A stretch of 64,000 nt of DNA from Rubrivivax sp. Its GTDB lineage: Bacteria; Pseudomonadota; Gammaproteobacteria; Burkholderiales; Burkholderiaceae_C. Shown here one piece after another: positions 48,379-57,649 of this stretch (its first letter is position 1; each line of letters opens with the position of its first letter). The position numbers and the translations under genes were made by a program. The DNA lies in NCBI GenBank assembly GCA_027485165.1, contig JAIXRN010000036.1:1-64000 (forward strand). The letters are read 5' to 3'. The notes under the pieces were generated by a model that made no database searches, was not told where the DNA came from, and saw nothing but the letters and a program-made list of their open reading frames with translations.

Positions 48379-48666
48379 TCAACCGCCGGTGACGGGCGGG
48401 AAGAAGGCCACTTCGGCCCCAACGGGCACCAGGGCGCTTTCCTCCGCCATGACCTGGTTCAGCGCGCAGCGCACGGCGCGGCCGGGGGCCAGCAGTTCGG
48501 CATGGCGCGGGCTGCGTGCCTGCAGCTGGCGGCGCAGGTCGCCCAGGCTGCTGCCAGCGACCAGGGGCAGGGTTTCTTCCGCGCCCAGTGCCTCGCGCAG
48601 CGAAGCGAAATAACGCACGCGCACGCGCACGCTGGGCTCGGCGGCGGGCGGGGGCAGGTTCGTCAT
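48379..48666 (-). CDS. moaD: molybdopterin synthase sulfur carrier subunit
   Basis: A 95-residue ubiquitin-fold sulfur carrier. The N-terminal RVRVRYFASLREALG and the C-terminal VTGG, whose last glycine becomes a thiocarboxylate, identify MoaD. The ATG at 48666 overlaps the moeA stop by 4 bp. It works with MoaE encoded next. Confidence 0.95.
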   Translation of the reverse strand: MTNLPPPAAEPSVRVRVRYFASLREALGAEETLPLVAGSSLGDLRRQLQARSPRHAELLAPGRAVRCALNQVMAEESALVPVGAEVAFFPPVTGG

Positions 48667-49931
48667 CGGGCGATCAGGTCGGGCAGCGGCAGGAATCGCA
48701 CCATGTCGCCGCGACGGATGGCCTGCCCGGCCGGGTTGTCCACCAGGCCGTCGGCCCAGACCACGCTGGTCAGCACGCCCGAGCTCTGGTTCGGGAACAG
48801 TTCCAGTACGCCTTCGGCGTTCAGCTTGACGCGCAGGAATTCGCGCCGCTTGTCCGGGCGCGGCCAATCGAAGGCGGCGCGCAGCGGCAGGCTGGGCGGC
48901 AGCGCTGTAGCGGCGCCCTGCAAGGCGCGCAGAACGGTGGTCACGCACAGCAGGTAGGTGACGAAGGCCGACACCGGGTTGCCCGGCAGGCCCAGCAGCA
49001 GCGCGGCGCTGCCATCGGTACGCTGGATCTGCCCGAAGGCCAGCGGCTTGCCGGGCTTGATGGCGATCTGCCAGTGTTCCAGGCTGCCTTCGGCGCGCGC
49101 GGCGGGCTTCAAGTGGTCTTCCTCGCCCACCGAGACGCCGCCGCAGGTGACGATCAGGTCGTTGTGCGCCGCGGCTTCGCGCAGCGCGCTGCGCGTGGCG
49201 TCCAGCCGGTCGGGCACGATGCCCAGGTCGTTGACCTGGCAACCAGCGGCCTGCAGCAGGCCGCGCAGGGTGAAACGGTTGCTGTTGTAAATGGCACCCG
49301 GGCGCAGCGGTTCGCCGGGCATCATCAGTTCGTCGCCGGTGGAAAACAGGGCCACGCGCGGGCGCCGCACCACCGGCAACACCGCGGCGCCTACCGATGC
49401 CGCCAGCCCCAGGGCCTGCGGCGTGAGCCGGGCGCCGCGCTGTAGCACAGCAGCGCCAAAGCGCACGTCTTCGCCGCGGCGGCGTATCCATTGGCCGTGT
49501 TCGGGCACCACGTTCACCCGCACGCTGCCAAAGCCCTGGCCCTGGCCCTGGCCTTCAGCCGGGGCGATGGCTTCGCACTGTTCCTGCATCACCACCGCGT
49601 CGGCACCGGCCGGCACCTGCCCACCAGTGAAGATGCGTGCGGCCGTGCCACGCTGCAGCGGCTGCCCCGGCACACCGGCCGGAATGCGCTGTGACACCGG
49701 CAGCACCGTGCCCACGGCCGGCACGTCTTCCACATGCAGCACGTAGCCATCCATCGACGTGTTGTCTTCGGGCGGCACGTCCAGCGCCGACAGCACATCG
49801 GCCGCCAGCACCCGGCCCAGGGCGTCGAAGGTGGGCACCGCATCGGTCTGTGCGATGGCGTGCGGCAAGCTGCCAGCCACCAGGCGGGCCAACGCTTCGT
49901 CCAGGCTCAACAGGGGGCGGGTGTCTTTCAC
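48663..49931 (-). CDS. moeA: molybdopterin molybdenumtransferase
   Basis: A 422-residue enzyme that inserts molybdate into adenylated molybdopterin. Conserved segments are PPEDNTSMDGYVL, IFTGGQVPAGADAVVMQE, LFSTGDELMMPGEPLRPGAIYNSN and GGVSVGEEDH. A small Gln/Gly stretch (GQGQGQGFG) interrupts domain III. It lies 12 bp after thrC, placing molybdenum cofactor genes behind the threonine genes in one operon, an order common in Burkholderiales. Confidence 0.96.
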   Translation of the reverse strand: MKDTRPLLSLDEALARLVAGSLPHAIAQTDAVPTFDALGRVLAADVLSALDVPPEDNTSMDGYVLHVEDVPAVGTVLPVSQRIPAGVPGQPLQRGTAARIFTGGQVPAGADAVVMQEQCEAIAPAEGQGQGQGFGSVRVNVVPEHGQWIRRRGEDVRFGAAVLQRGARLTPQALGLAASVGAAVLPVVRRPRVALFSTGDELMMPGEPLRPGAIYNSNRFTLRGLLQAAGCQVNDLGIVPDRLDATRSALREAAAHNDLIVTCGGVSVGEEDHLKPAARAEGSLEHWQIAIKPGKPLAFGQIQRTDGSAALLLGLPGNPVSAFVTYLLCVTTVLRALQGAATALPPSLPLRAAFDWPRPDKRREFLRVKLNAEGVLELFPNQSSGVLTSVVWADGLVDNPAGQAIRRGDMVRFLPLPDLIAR

Positions 49932-49943
49932 GCTGCTTTCAGT

Positions 49944-51365
49944 TCAGGCCGCGGTGTGCGCCTGGATGTACTGCTTGATCTGCGCCACGCTGGGCGGCAT
50001 GACCGTGAAACGCCGGGGCAGGGCTTCCAGCCCGGCCAGGGCCGCGGGCGGTGGCGGCCGCTGGCCGATGGCTTCTTCGATGGCGTCGGCAAACTTCGGT
50101 GGCAAGGCCGTTTCCAGCACCAGCATGGGCACGCCAGGCGCCAAGTGTTGGCGTGCCACCTTCAACCCGTCGGCGGTGTGGGTATCGACCATCACGCCCT
50201 GCTGTTCCCAGGTGCTGCGGATGGTGGCCAGCCGATCGGCATGGGTGCTGGTGCCGCTGATGAAGCCGAAGCCGGCGATGCCGGCGAATTCCGCGTCGGT
50301 GACGCGAAAGCCGCCTTCGTGCTGCAGCTGTGGACCAAACAGATCAGCCGTGCGGGCCGCGGCGCGCGCATCATGGCCCAGCAGGTCGAAGACGAAGCGT
50401 TCGAAGTTGCTGGCCTTGCTGATGTCCATCGACGGGCTGCTGGTTTCCAGCGTCTCGGCCGTACCGCGCGGGCGGTAGCTGCCGGTGCGGAAGAACTCGT
50501 CGAGCACGTTGTTCTCGTTCGTGGCCAACACCAGCTTGTCGATGGGCAGGCCCATCTGGCGCGCCACATGGCCGGCACAGATGTTGCCGAAGTTGCCGCT
50601 CGGAACGGCGAAGGACACTTTCTGGCTGTTGGACTGCGTAGCTTGAAAGTAGCCAGCGAAGTAGTACACCACCTGGGCCAGCATGCGCGCCCAGTTGATG
50701 GAATTCACCGTGCCGATGCGCTGGCTGCGCTTGAAGCCCAGATCGCCGCTGACGGACTTGACGATGTCCTGACAGTCGTCGAACACGCCATCGACGGCAA
50801 TGTTGTGGATGTTGGCGTCCTGCAGGCTGAACATCTGCGCCTGCTGGAACGGGCTCATGCGGCCGTGCGGGCTGAGCATGAAGACGCGAATGCCGCGCTT
50901 GCCGCGCATGGCGTATTCGGCCGCGCTGCCGGTGTCGCCGCTGGTCGCGCCCAGGATGTTCAGCTCCTCGCCGCGGCGCGCCAGCTCGTATTCGAACAGC
51001 TGTCCCAGCAGCTGCATGGCCATGTCCTTGAAGGCCAGCGTGGGGCCGTTGGACAGGGCCTGCAGGCAGACGCCAGCCTCTAAAGGCTTCAGCGGTGTGA
51101 TGGCTTCGGTGCCGAACACTTCGGCCGTGTAGGTGGCGCGGCACAGGCGCTGCAGGTCGGCCGGCGGAATGTCGTCGATGTAGAGCGACAGGATCTCGAA
51201 GGCCAGGTCGGCATAGGGCAGGCCACGCCAGCGCTGCAGGGTGGCGGCGTCGACCTGCGGGTAGTGCGTCGGCAGATACAGGCCGCCGTCGGGCGCCAGG
51301 CCTTCCAGCAGGATGTCGCAGAAGCTGCGGGGGCTTGCGTCGCCCCGGGTGCTGAGGTACTTCAC
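49944..51365 (-). CDS. thrC: threonine synthase
   Basis: A 473-residue PLP enzyme (the longer, fold-type II subgroup) that converts O-phosphohomoserine to threonine. The start MKYLSTRGDASPRSFCDILL, the PLP Lys in PTLAFKDMAMQLLGQ and the block GATSGDTGSAAEYAM are diagnostic. Its ATG overlaps the hom stop by 4 bp. Confidence 0.97.
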   Translation of the reverse strand: MKYLSTRGDASPRSFCDILLEGLAPDGGLYLPTHYPQVDAATLQRWRGLPYADLAFEILSLYIDDIPPADLQRLCRATYTAEVFGTEAITPLKPLEAGVCLQALSNGPTLAFKDMAMQLLGQLFEYELARRGEELNILGATSGDTGSAAEYAMRGKRGIRVFMLSPHGRMSPFQQAQMFSLQDANIHNIAVDGVFDDCQDIVKSVSGDLGFKRSQRIGTVNSINWARMLAQVVYYFAGYFQATQSNSQKVSFAVPSGNFGNICAGHVARQMGLPIDKLVLATNENNVLDEFFRTGSYRPRGTAETLETSSPSMDISKASNFERFVFDLLGHDARAAARTADLFGPQLQHEGGFRVTDAEFAGIAGFGFISGTSTHADRLATIRSTWEQQGVMVDTHTADGLKVARQHLAPGVPMLVLETALPPKFADAIEEAIGQRPPPPAALAGLEALPRRFTVMPPSVAQIKQYIQAHTAA

Positions 51366-52708
51366 TTCAGCTCTTCTTTGCGGATGCGCACGATGGGTGC
51401 CAGCACGGTAGGCAGGGCCTGCATCTGCGCCAGCGCCGCCTTCATGCGGCCTTCCACCGTGTCGTGCGTCAGGATGATCAGGTCGGTCTGTTTCTCACCG
51501 TCTGCGCTTTCGCGCTGCAACACGGCGTCGATGCTGATGTCGTGCTCAGCCAGGATGCCGGTGATGCGCGCCAGTACGCCGGCCTTGTCGGCCACCACCA
51601 GGCGCAGGTAGAAAGCGGTGACGACGGCGTCGATCGGCAGGATCGGCGTGTCCTGCAGGCTGCCGGGCTGGAAGGCCAGGTGCGGCACGCGGTGGTCGGG
51701 GTCGGCGGTGTGCAAGCGGGTGATGTCCACCAGGTCGGCGATCACGGCGCTGGCCGTGGGTTCGCTGCCGGCACCCTTGCCGTAGTACAGGGTGCTGCCC
51801 ACGGCGTCGCCCTGCACCACCACGGCGTTCATCGCGCCTTCGACGTTGGCGATCAGCCGCGTCGACGGGACCAAGGTCGGGTGCACGCGCAGTTCGATGC
51901 CGCCGGTGCCACCGGTATTGCAGCTGGCCGTCTTCAGGTCGTCGCGCCGCTTGGTGATGCCCAAGAGCTTGATGCGGTAGCCCAGCTGTTCGGCATAGCG
52001 GATGTCCACGGCCTGCAGCGCAGTGATGCCTTCGACATAGGCCTTGTCGAACTGCACCGGCACGCCGAAAGCGATGGCGCTCATGATGGTGGCCTTGTGC
52101 GCGGCGTCCACACCTTCGATGTCGAAGGTCGGGTCAGCCTCGGCGTAGCCCAGGGCCTGGGCCTGCTTCAGCACGGTACCGAAGTCCAGGCCCTTGCTGC
52201 GCATTTCGCTCAGGATGAAGTTGGTGGTGCCGTTGATGATGCCGGCCACCCAGTCGATGCGGTTGGCTGTCAGGCCTTCACGCAGCGCCTTGATGATGGG
52301 GATGCCGCCGGCCACCGCCGCTTCGAAGGCGACGATCACGCCCCGGGCGCGCGCCGCGGCAAAGATCTCGGTGCCGTGCACCGCCAGCAAAGCCTTGTTG
52401 GCCGTGACCACGTGCTTGCCGGCCGCAATGGCTTCCAGCACCAGGGCCTTGGCAATGCCGTAGCCGCCGATCAGTTCGACGACGATGGCGATGTCCGGGT
52501 TGGCGATCACCGCCCGGGCGTCTGCCACCACCTGCACGTCCGGCCCGACGATGGCGCGGGCGCGCTCAGTGTCCAGGTCGGCCACCATGGTGATGGCGAT
52601 GCCGCGCCCGGCGCGGCGGCGGATCTCTTCCTGGTTGCGCAACAGCACGTTGTACGTGCCGCTGCCGACGGTACCGATGCCCAGCAGGCCGACCTGAATA
52701 GCTTTCAT
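51362..52708 (-). CDS. hom: homoserine dehydrogenase
   Basis: A 448-residue enzyme that reduces aspartate semialdehyde to homoserine. The NAD(P)-binding site is GLLGIGTVGSGTYNVL, the catalytic core includes AGIINGTTNFILSEM, and a C-terminal ACT domain (GVLARITGILAEHDISIDAV) allows threonine feedback. It overlaps both neighbours (alaA and thrC) by 4 bp, so translation is probably coupled. Confidence 0.97.
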   Translation of the reverse strand: MKAIQVGLLGIGTVGSGTYNVLLRNQEEIRRRAGRGIAITMVADLDTERARAIVGPDVQVVADARAVIANPDIAIVVELIGGYGIAKALVLEAIAAGKHVVTANKALLAVHGTEIFAAARARGVIVAFEAAVAGGIPIIKALREGLTANRIDWVAGIINGTTNFILSEMRSKGLDFGTVLKQAQALGYAEADPTFDIEGVDAAHKATIMSAIAFGVPVQFDKAYVEGITALQAVDIRYAEQLGYRIKLLGITKRRDDLKTASCNTGGTGGIELRVHPTLVPSTRLIANVEGAMNAVVVQGDAVGSTLYYGKGAGSEPTASAVIADLVDITRLHTADPDHRVPHLAFQPGSLQDTPILPIDAVVTAFYLRLVVADKAGVLARITGILAEHDISIDAVLQRESADGEKQTDLIILTHDTVEGRMKAALAQMQALPTVLAPIVRIRKEELK

Positions 52709-53931
52709 GCAGAGTGCCGTTTGCGGTAGTTCGACAGGAAGCGTTCGATGCGGCCGATGGCCTCGCGCAGGTCGTCGACATTGGGCAGGAAGACGACACG
52801 GAAGTGGTCGTGCGCCACCCAGTTGAAGCCCGTACCCTGCACGATCAGCACCTTCTGTTCGGCCAGCAGCTCATAGGCGAACTGCTGGTCGCTCTGGATC
52901 GGGTAGACCTTCGGGTCCAGACGCGGGAACATGTACAGCGCCGCCTTGGGCTTGACCACGCTCACGCCCGGGATGGCCGTCAGCAGCTCATAGGCCAGGT
53001 CGCGCTGGCGGCACAGCCGCCCGGTGGGCGCTACCAGGTCGTTGATGCTCTGGTAGCCGCCCAAAGCGGTCTGGATGGCCAGCTGCCCGGGCGTATTGCT
53101 GCACAGGCGCAGGCTGGCCAGCATGTTCAGGCCCTCGATGTAGTCACGCGCGTGCCGTTTCTCACCCGAGACGACCATCCAGCCGGCACGGTAGCCGCAG
53201 CTGCGGTAGTTCTTGCTCAGCCCGTTGAAGGTGACGATGAGCACGTCATCGGCCAGGCTGGCCATGCTGGTATGGGTGTGGCCGTCGTACAGGGTCTTGT
53301 CGTAGATCTCGTCGGCGAACACCACCAGTTGGTGCTGGCGCGCCAGGTCGATGATCTGCAACAACAGCGCGTCGGGGTACAGCGCCCCGGTGGGGTTGTT
53401 GGGGTTGCAGACGATGATCCCGCGCGTCTTCGGTGTGATCTTGCGGCGGATGTCGTCTATGTCGGGCAGCCAGCCGGCCGCCTCATCGCAGATGTAGTGC
53501 ACGGGCGTGCCGCCGCTCAGGCCCACCACGGCGGTGTACAGCGGGAAGTCAGGCGTGGGGATCAGCAGTTCGTCACCATCGTTCAGCAGCGCCTGCATGG
53601 CCATCTGGATCAGTTCGCTGGCGCCGTTGCCCAGGTAGACGTCGTCCACCGTCACGCCCTTCACGCCCTGCTGCTGGGTGTAGTGCACCACCGCCTTGCG
53701 CGGCGCGAACAGGCCTTTGCTGTCGGTGTAGCCGGCAGCATCGGGCAGGTTGCGGATCATGTCTTGCACGATCTCGTCGGGCGGCATCAGCCCGAACGCG
53801 GCCACGTTGCCGATGTTCAGCTTGATGATCTTGTGGCCCTCTTCTTCCATCTGCCGGGCCTTGTCCAGCACCGGGCCGCGGATGTCGTAGGCAACACTGG
53901 CCAGCTTGGCGGATTTGGCGATGGGCTTCAC
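52705..53931 (-). CDS. alaA: glutamate-pyruvate type aminotransferase (AlaA/AlaT)
   Basis: A 408-residue class I aminotransferase that makes alanine from pyruvate and glutamate. PLP-Lys is in NGLSKNYRSCGYRAGW, and the CNPNNPTGA block is present. I set the start at GTG 53931 because KPIAKSAKLASVAYDIRGPV matches the usual family N-terminus; a further in-frame GTG at 53979 would add 16 unlike residues and abut the divergent gene's start. It is the first gene of a seven-gene operon. Confidence 0.9.
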   Translation of the reverse strand: MKPIAKSAKLASVAYDIRGPVLDKARQMEEEGHKIIKLNIGNVAAFGLMPPDEIVQDMIRNLPDAAGYTDSKGLFAPRKAVVHYTQQQGVKGVTVDDVYLGNGASELIQMAMQALLNDGDELLIPTPDFPLYTAVVGLSGGTPVHYICDEAAGWLPDIDDIRRKITPKTRGIIVCNPNNPTGALYPDALLLQIIDLARQHQLVVFADEIYDKTLYDGHTHTSMASLADDVLIVTFNGLSKNYRSCGYRAGWMVVSGEKRHARDYIEGLNMLASLRLCSNTPGQLAIQTALGGYQSINDLVAPTGRLCRQRDLAYELLTAIPGVSVVKPKAALYMFPRLDPKVYPIQSDQQFAYELLAEQKVLIVQGTGFNWVAHDHFRVVFLPNVDDLREAIGRIERFLSNYRKRHSA

Positions 53932-53981
53932 GGCAGGGGGCCCGACAGGGCGTGCGCTGAGGAACCTAGAATTATCCACGC

Positions 53982-54353
53982 ATGAAGTTCCAACCCGAGA
54001 CCGCCGTCGGCGTCAACAGCATCACCCGCCATGAGCCGGGCCGCGTCTTTGTCGGCAGCACGCCCTTCGAAGGCGCTCTGGTCGTGCCCTGGGTGGGTAC
54101 GGTGCAGGCCTGGGGCGTGGCCGGCTTCGACGCCCTGGCACCCATCCATTTCGCGCAGCTGCTGCAGCTGAAGCCCGAACTGGTGATCTTCGGCAGCGGC
54201 CAGCGCCTGCGCTTCGCCCATCCATCGCTGATGGCCAGCCTCATCAAGGCCGGCATCGGCGTAGAAACCATGGACACGGCAGCAGCCTGCCGCACCTACA
54301 ACGTGCTCGTCAGCGAAAGCCGGTCGGTGGTGGCGGCCTTGCTGCAGGCCTAG
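53982..54353 (+). CDS. Mth938-like domain protein
   Basis: A 123-residue protein of the MTH938/NDUFAF3 fold. GRVFVGSTPFEGALVVPW, PELVIFGSGQRLRF and the C-terminal TMDTAAACRTYNVLVSE are typical. The human relative helps assemble respiratory complex I; the bacterial role is unknown. No ribosome-binding site precedes the ATG, and TAGAAT at 53967-53972 sits 9 nt upstream, so this is a strong leaderless candidate. It is divergent from alaA. Confidence 0.88.
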   Translation: MKFQPETAVGVNSITRHEPGRVFVGSTPFEGALVVPWVGTVQAWGVAGFDALAPIHFAQLLQLKPELVIFGSGQRLRFAHPSLMASLIKAGIGVETMDTAAACRTYNVLVSESRSVVAALLQA

Positions 54354-54464
54354 GGGCCGCGGGACGGGGGCCGCGTCGAGTGACTTTATAATTGCGGATT
54401 GCGCCGCCGGCCGTGGTCCTGCACGGCAACTGGGCAGGCTAACTGCGCTTTCCGAGACCCATCC

Positions 54465-54941
54465 ATGACGCCTGTAGTCAACAAATCCCTCCCGGAATTC
54501 GAAGCCCTGGCCACGGGCGGCGTGAGGTTCACGCCCCAGTCGCACCTGGGCCAGGCCGTGGTGCTGTATTTCTACCCCAAGGACAACACGCCCGGTTGCA
54601 CCACCGAAGCCATGCAGTTCCGCGACCAGCACACCGACTTCCTGAAGGCCGGCGCGGTGGTGTTCGGCGTCTCGCGCGACAACATGGCCAGCCACGAGAA
54701 GTTCAAGCAGAACCTGGAACTGCCCTTCGAGCTGATCGCCGACACCGAAGAAAAGCTCTGCCATATGTTCGGCGTGGTGAAGAACAAGATCATGTACGGC
54801 AAGAAGGTCAAGGGCATCGAGCGCAGCACCTTCCTGATCGACGCCCAGGGCGTGATGCGCGCCGAATGGCGCGGCATCAAGGTCGCGGGCCACGTCGACG
54901 AAGTGCTGAAAGCCGTGAAGGCGCTGAAGAAGGCTGCCTGA
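54465..54941 (+). CDS. bcp: peroxiredoxin, BCP/PrxQ type
   Basis: A 158-residue thiol peroxidase. The peroxidatic Cys45 is in YPKDNTPGCTTEAMQFRD; the resolving Cys of the classic BCP (five residues later) is replaced by Met50, and no Cys is in the alternative PrxQ position, so it is probably a one-Cys form or uses Cys99. A TATAAT at 54387-54392 is the likely -10, giving a leader of about 65 nt. It ends before a strong terminator. The start ATG 54465 matches the family. Confidence 0.93.
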   Translation: MTPVVNKSLPEFEALATGGVRFTPQSHLGQAVVLYFYPKDNTPGCTTEAMQFRDQHTDFLKAGAVVFGVSRDNMASHEKFKQNLELPFELIADTEEKLCHMFGVVKNKIMYGKKVKGIERSTFLIDAQGVMRAEWRGIKVAGHVDEVLKAVKALKKAA

Positions 54942-55001
54942 AGCCCACCGTGCCGCGCCTGTCTGCCGCCCCTGCGGGCGACCCTGCCCCCCACTGAAAC
55001 C

Positions 55002-55033
55002 AAGCCGCACCGGCCCCGCCGTGCGGCTTTTTT
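55002..55033 (+). terminator. Rho-independent terminator of the peroxiredoxin gene
   Basis: AAGCCGCAC pairs with GTGCGGCTT across a GC-rich 10-nt loop, followed by a T run at 55028-55033. It overlaps the region just before the phoH2 start. Confidence 0.85.
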
Positions 55034-55049
55034 GTTCGACTGCCAGCCC

Positions 55050-56882
55050 ATGCCCCTGCCCAAGCCCCCCACCCGCCCGGCCGACATGCTGCGCGGCGCC
55101 GACCTTGAAGCCGCCCCCGCTGCCAAGCCCGAAAAGCGCAGCCGGAAAGGCCGCGCCGCCGACACCCCTGCGCAGACGGCCCTGGATCTGCTGGACAGCG
55201 CCGTGCCCGTGGCCGCCCCGGTGCGCGCTTCGGCCCCTTCCGCTGCCCCTGCCCCCGCGCCTACTTCGCGCTGGGCCGCACCGGCTGCCGCAGTGCCACC
55301 GGCCGCGCCCGTGGTGCCCCAGCGCACCCCGGCCACGGCCCGCACGCCAGGGGTGACACCACCGCCGGCTGCCAAGGCGCCGTCGCCGGCTGCGCTGGTG
55401 CCGCCGCCGCGCGCCGCAGCGCCCACCAGCACCACCGCGCCACGCCGCGCCCGCACGCCGCGCGGCACCGGCCCGGCCAAGCTGTTCGTGCTGGACACCA
55501 ACGTGCTGATGCACGACCCGATGAGCCTGTTTCGCTTCGAGGAACACGACGTCTTCCTGCCCATGATCACGCTGGAAGAACTGGACGGCCACAAGAAGGG
55601 CATGAGCGAAGTCGCCCGCAGCGTGCGCCAGGTCAGCCGTGAACTGGACGCGCTGGCCGCCCTGGTGGAAAAGGACGGCGTGCTCGACACCGCCAGCGGC
55701 ATTCCGCTGGCCAAGACCGGCCACCGCGAAGCCGGCGGCAAGCTGTTCTTCCAGACCATGCTGCTGGACATCAAGCTGCCTGCCGGCCTGCCGCAGGGCA
55801 AGGCCGACAACCAGATCCTGGGCGTGGTGCAGGCATTGCGCGACCAGCAGCTGAAAACCGCGAACCCGCGCGAAGTGGTGCTGGTGTCCAAGGACATCAA
55901 CATGCGCGTGAAGGCGCGCGCGCTGGGCCTGCCGGCCGAGGACTACTTCAACGACAAGACGCTGGAAGACGGCGACCTGCTCTACACCGGTGTGCTGGCC
56001 CTGCCCGCCGACTTCTGGGAACGCCATGGCAAGACCATGGAAAGCTGGCAGCAAGGCGGCTTCACCTACTACCGCATCAGCGGCCCGCTGGTGCCCAGCC
56101 TGCTGATCAACCAGTTCGTCTACCTGGAAACCCCGGGCGCCATCCCGCTGTATGCGCGGGTGACGGAAATCACCGGCAAGACGGCGGTGCTGAAGACGCT
56201 GCGCGAATACACGCACGCCAAGAACTCGGTCTGGGGCGTGACGGCGCGCAACCGCGAACAGAACTTCGCGCTGAACCTGCTGATGGACCCCGACTGCGAC
56301 TTCATCACCCTGACTGGCACCGCCGGCACGGGCAAGACGCTGATGACGCTGGCTGCAGGCCTTTCGCAGGTGCTGGACGACCGCCGCTACACGGAAATCA
56401 TCGTCACCCGCGTGACCGTGCCTGTGGGTGACGACATCGGCTTCCTGCCCGGCAACGAAGAAGAAAAGATGGGCCCCTGGATGGGCGCGCTGGACGACAA
56501 CCTGGAAGTGCTGGCCCGCACCGACGCCAGCGCCGGCGAATGGGGCCGCGCGGCCACGAATGACCTGGTGCGCAGCAAGATCAAGATCAAGAGCCTGAAC
56601 TTCATGCGCGGGCGCACCTTCCTGAACAAGTTCGTCATCATCGACGAGGCGCAGAACCTGACGCCCAAGCAGATGAAGACCTTGATCACGCGCGCCGGCC
56701 CGGGCACGAAGATCATCTGCCTGGGCAACCTGGCGCAGATCGACACGCCCTACCTGACCGAAGGCAGCAGCGGCCTGACTTTCGCGGTCGACCGCTTCAA
56801 GGGCTGGCCGCACGGCGGCCACATCACCCTGGCGCGCGGCGAACGGTCGCGACTGGCGGATTACGCCTCAGAGGTCCTTTGA
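55050..56882 (+). CDS. PIN-PhoH fusion protein (PhoH2 type)
   Basis: A 610-residue fusion. The first 140 residues are Pro/Ala-rich and probably disordered. A PIN ribonuclease domain (about 145-280) carries the acidic site in VLDTNVLMHD (Asp149). The PhoH ATPase domain (about 380-605) has Walker A GTAGTGKT (423-430) and Walker B VIIDEAQN. PhoH2 proteins act as RNA helicase/ribonucleases. The long disordered N-terminus is larger than usual. Its 3' end overlaps the convergent thioredoxin-like gene by 15 bp. The ATG at 55050 is preferred to one six codons upstream. Confidence 0.93.
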   Translation: MPLPKPPTRPADMLRGADLEAAPAAKPEKRSRKGRAADTPAQTALDLLDSAVPVAAPVRASAPSAAPAPAPTSRWAAPAAAVPPAAPVVPQRTPATARTPGVTPPPAAKAPSPAALVPPPRAAAPTSTTAPRRARTPRGTGPAKLFVLDTNVLMHDPMSLFRFEEHDVFLPMITLEELDGHKKGMSEVARSVRQVSRELDALAALVEKDGVLDTASGIPLAKTGHREAGGKLFFQTMLLDIKLPAGLPQGKADNQILGVVQALRDQQLKTANPREVVLVSKDINMRVKARALGLPAEDYFNDKTLEDGDLLYTGVLALPADFWERHGKTMESWQQGGFTYYRISGPLVPSLLINQFVYLETPGAIPLYARVTEITGKTAVLKTLREYTHAKNSVWGVTARNREQNFALNLLMDPDCDFITLTGTAGTGKTLMTLAAGLSQVLDDRRYTEIIVTRVTVPVGDDIGFLPGNEEEKMGPWMGALDDNLEVLARTDASAGEWGRAATNDLVRSKIKIKSLNFMRGRTFLNKFVIIDEAQNLTPKQMKTLITRAGPGTKIICLGNLAQIDTPYLTEGSSGLTFAVDRFKGWPHGGHITLARGERSRLADYASEVL

Positions 56883-57308
56883 CGAGGGCGCGGCGCGCAG
56901 CCGCTGTTCCAGCCCTTCGGGCGTGAACCCCAGCATCTGCTGGCCCCGCACCTGAAACAGCGGCGTACCCGGTGCGCCGCTGGCCTGGAATTCGGCCCGG
57001 CACGCCGCGTCGCGCTCGATCACGCATTCGCGGAACGGCACCTGGTGCTCGACCAGCCATTGCCGAGCCAGCTGGCAGCTGGCGCAGGTCTCGGAAGAGA
57101 ACATGCGGATGTCGCCAGGCGCCGCTAGGGCGACGACCTTGTCGCCCAGCCGGTCGTCGTAGCGGTTGGCCCACCAGGTCTGCGCCGTGCTGACGACGAA
57201 CAGCAGCGTGCCCAGCGCCAGCAGCGACCGCCGATCGATGCGGCGGCTCGGTGGCCCGGCCGGGGCGGCGGGGTCCGGTGCGGTGGGTGTGACCGTGGGC
57301 TTTTTCAC
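56868..57308 (-). CDS. membrane-anchored thioredoxin/glutaredoxin-like protein
   Basis: A 146-residue protein with a cytoplasmic Pro-rich N-terminus, one membrane helix (about residues 27-44, SLLALGTLLFVVSTAQTWW), and a periplasmic glutaredoxin-like domain with the active-site motif ETCASCQLAR and the cis-Pro block GAPGTPLFQVRGQ. It probably has a thiol-disulfide role in the envelope. GTG 57308 overlaps the RidA stop by 4 bp, so translation is coupled. The stop side overlaps phoH2 on the other strand. Confidence 0.82.
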   Translation of the reverse strand: MKKPTVTPTAPDPAAPAGPPSRRIDRRSLLALGTLLFVVSTAQTWWANRYDDRLGDKVVALAAPGDIRMFSSETCASCQLARQWLVEHQVPFRECVIERDAACRAEFQASGAPGTPLFQVRGQQMLGFTPEGLEQRLRAAPSSKDL

Positions 57309-57649
57309 AGCGCCGCCGTCACCACCATCTCCACCCGCCATTCGGGCTTGGCCAGGTTCGCCTGCACAGTGGCGCGCGGGGGCGCGTGGCCGGCGGGCAC
57401 CCAGGCTTCCCAGACCGCGTTCAGGGCCGGGAAGTCGGCCAGGTCCTTGATGTAGATCTGGCACATCAGGATCTTGCGCTTGTCGGTGCCGGCGCGCGCC
57501 AGCAGCGCGTCGATGGCGGCCAGCACCTGCTGGGTCTGGCCGCTGATGTCCTGCGAACCATCGGCCGCCACCTGGCCAGCCAGGTAGCACACGCCGTTGT
57601 GCACGGCCATTTCAGACAGGCGGGTGCCGACGTCGAATCTCTGGACCAT
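57305..57649 (-). CDS. RidA-family (YjgF) enamine/imine deaminase-like protein
   Basis: A 114-residue YjgF/RidA protein. The conserved blocks are HNGVCYLAGQVA and the C-terminal PPRATVQANLAKPEWRVEMVVTAA, with the key Arg in PPRA. RidA proteins hydrolyse reactive enamines made by PLP enzymes. Its ATG overlaps the plsY stop (TGATG). Subgroup and true substrate are not certain. Confidence 0.9.
   Translation of the reverse strand: MVQRFDVGTRLSEMAVHNGVCYLAGQVAADGSQDISGQTQQVLAAIDALLARAGTDKRKILMCQIYIKDLADFPALNAVWEAWVPAGHAPPRATVQANLAKPEWRVEMVVTAAL

Noticed and set aside
53932..53979. Longer alaA start at GTG 53979
   Set aside because: It adds 16 residues unlike the family and leaves only 2 bp to the divergent start; GTG 53931 gives the normal N-terminus.
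53982..56822. 964-codon minus-strand frame across the Mth938, peroxiredoxin and phoH2 region
   Set aside because: It is a high-GC shadow with no recognisable domain; three convincing genes lie on the other strand.
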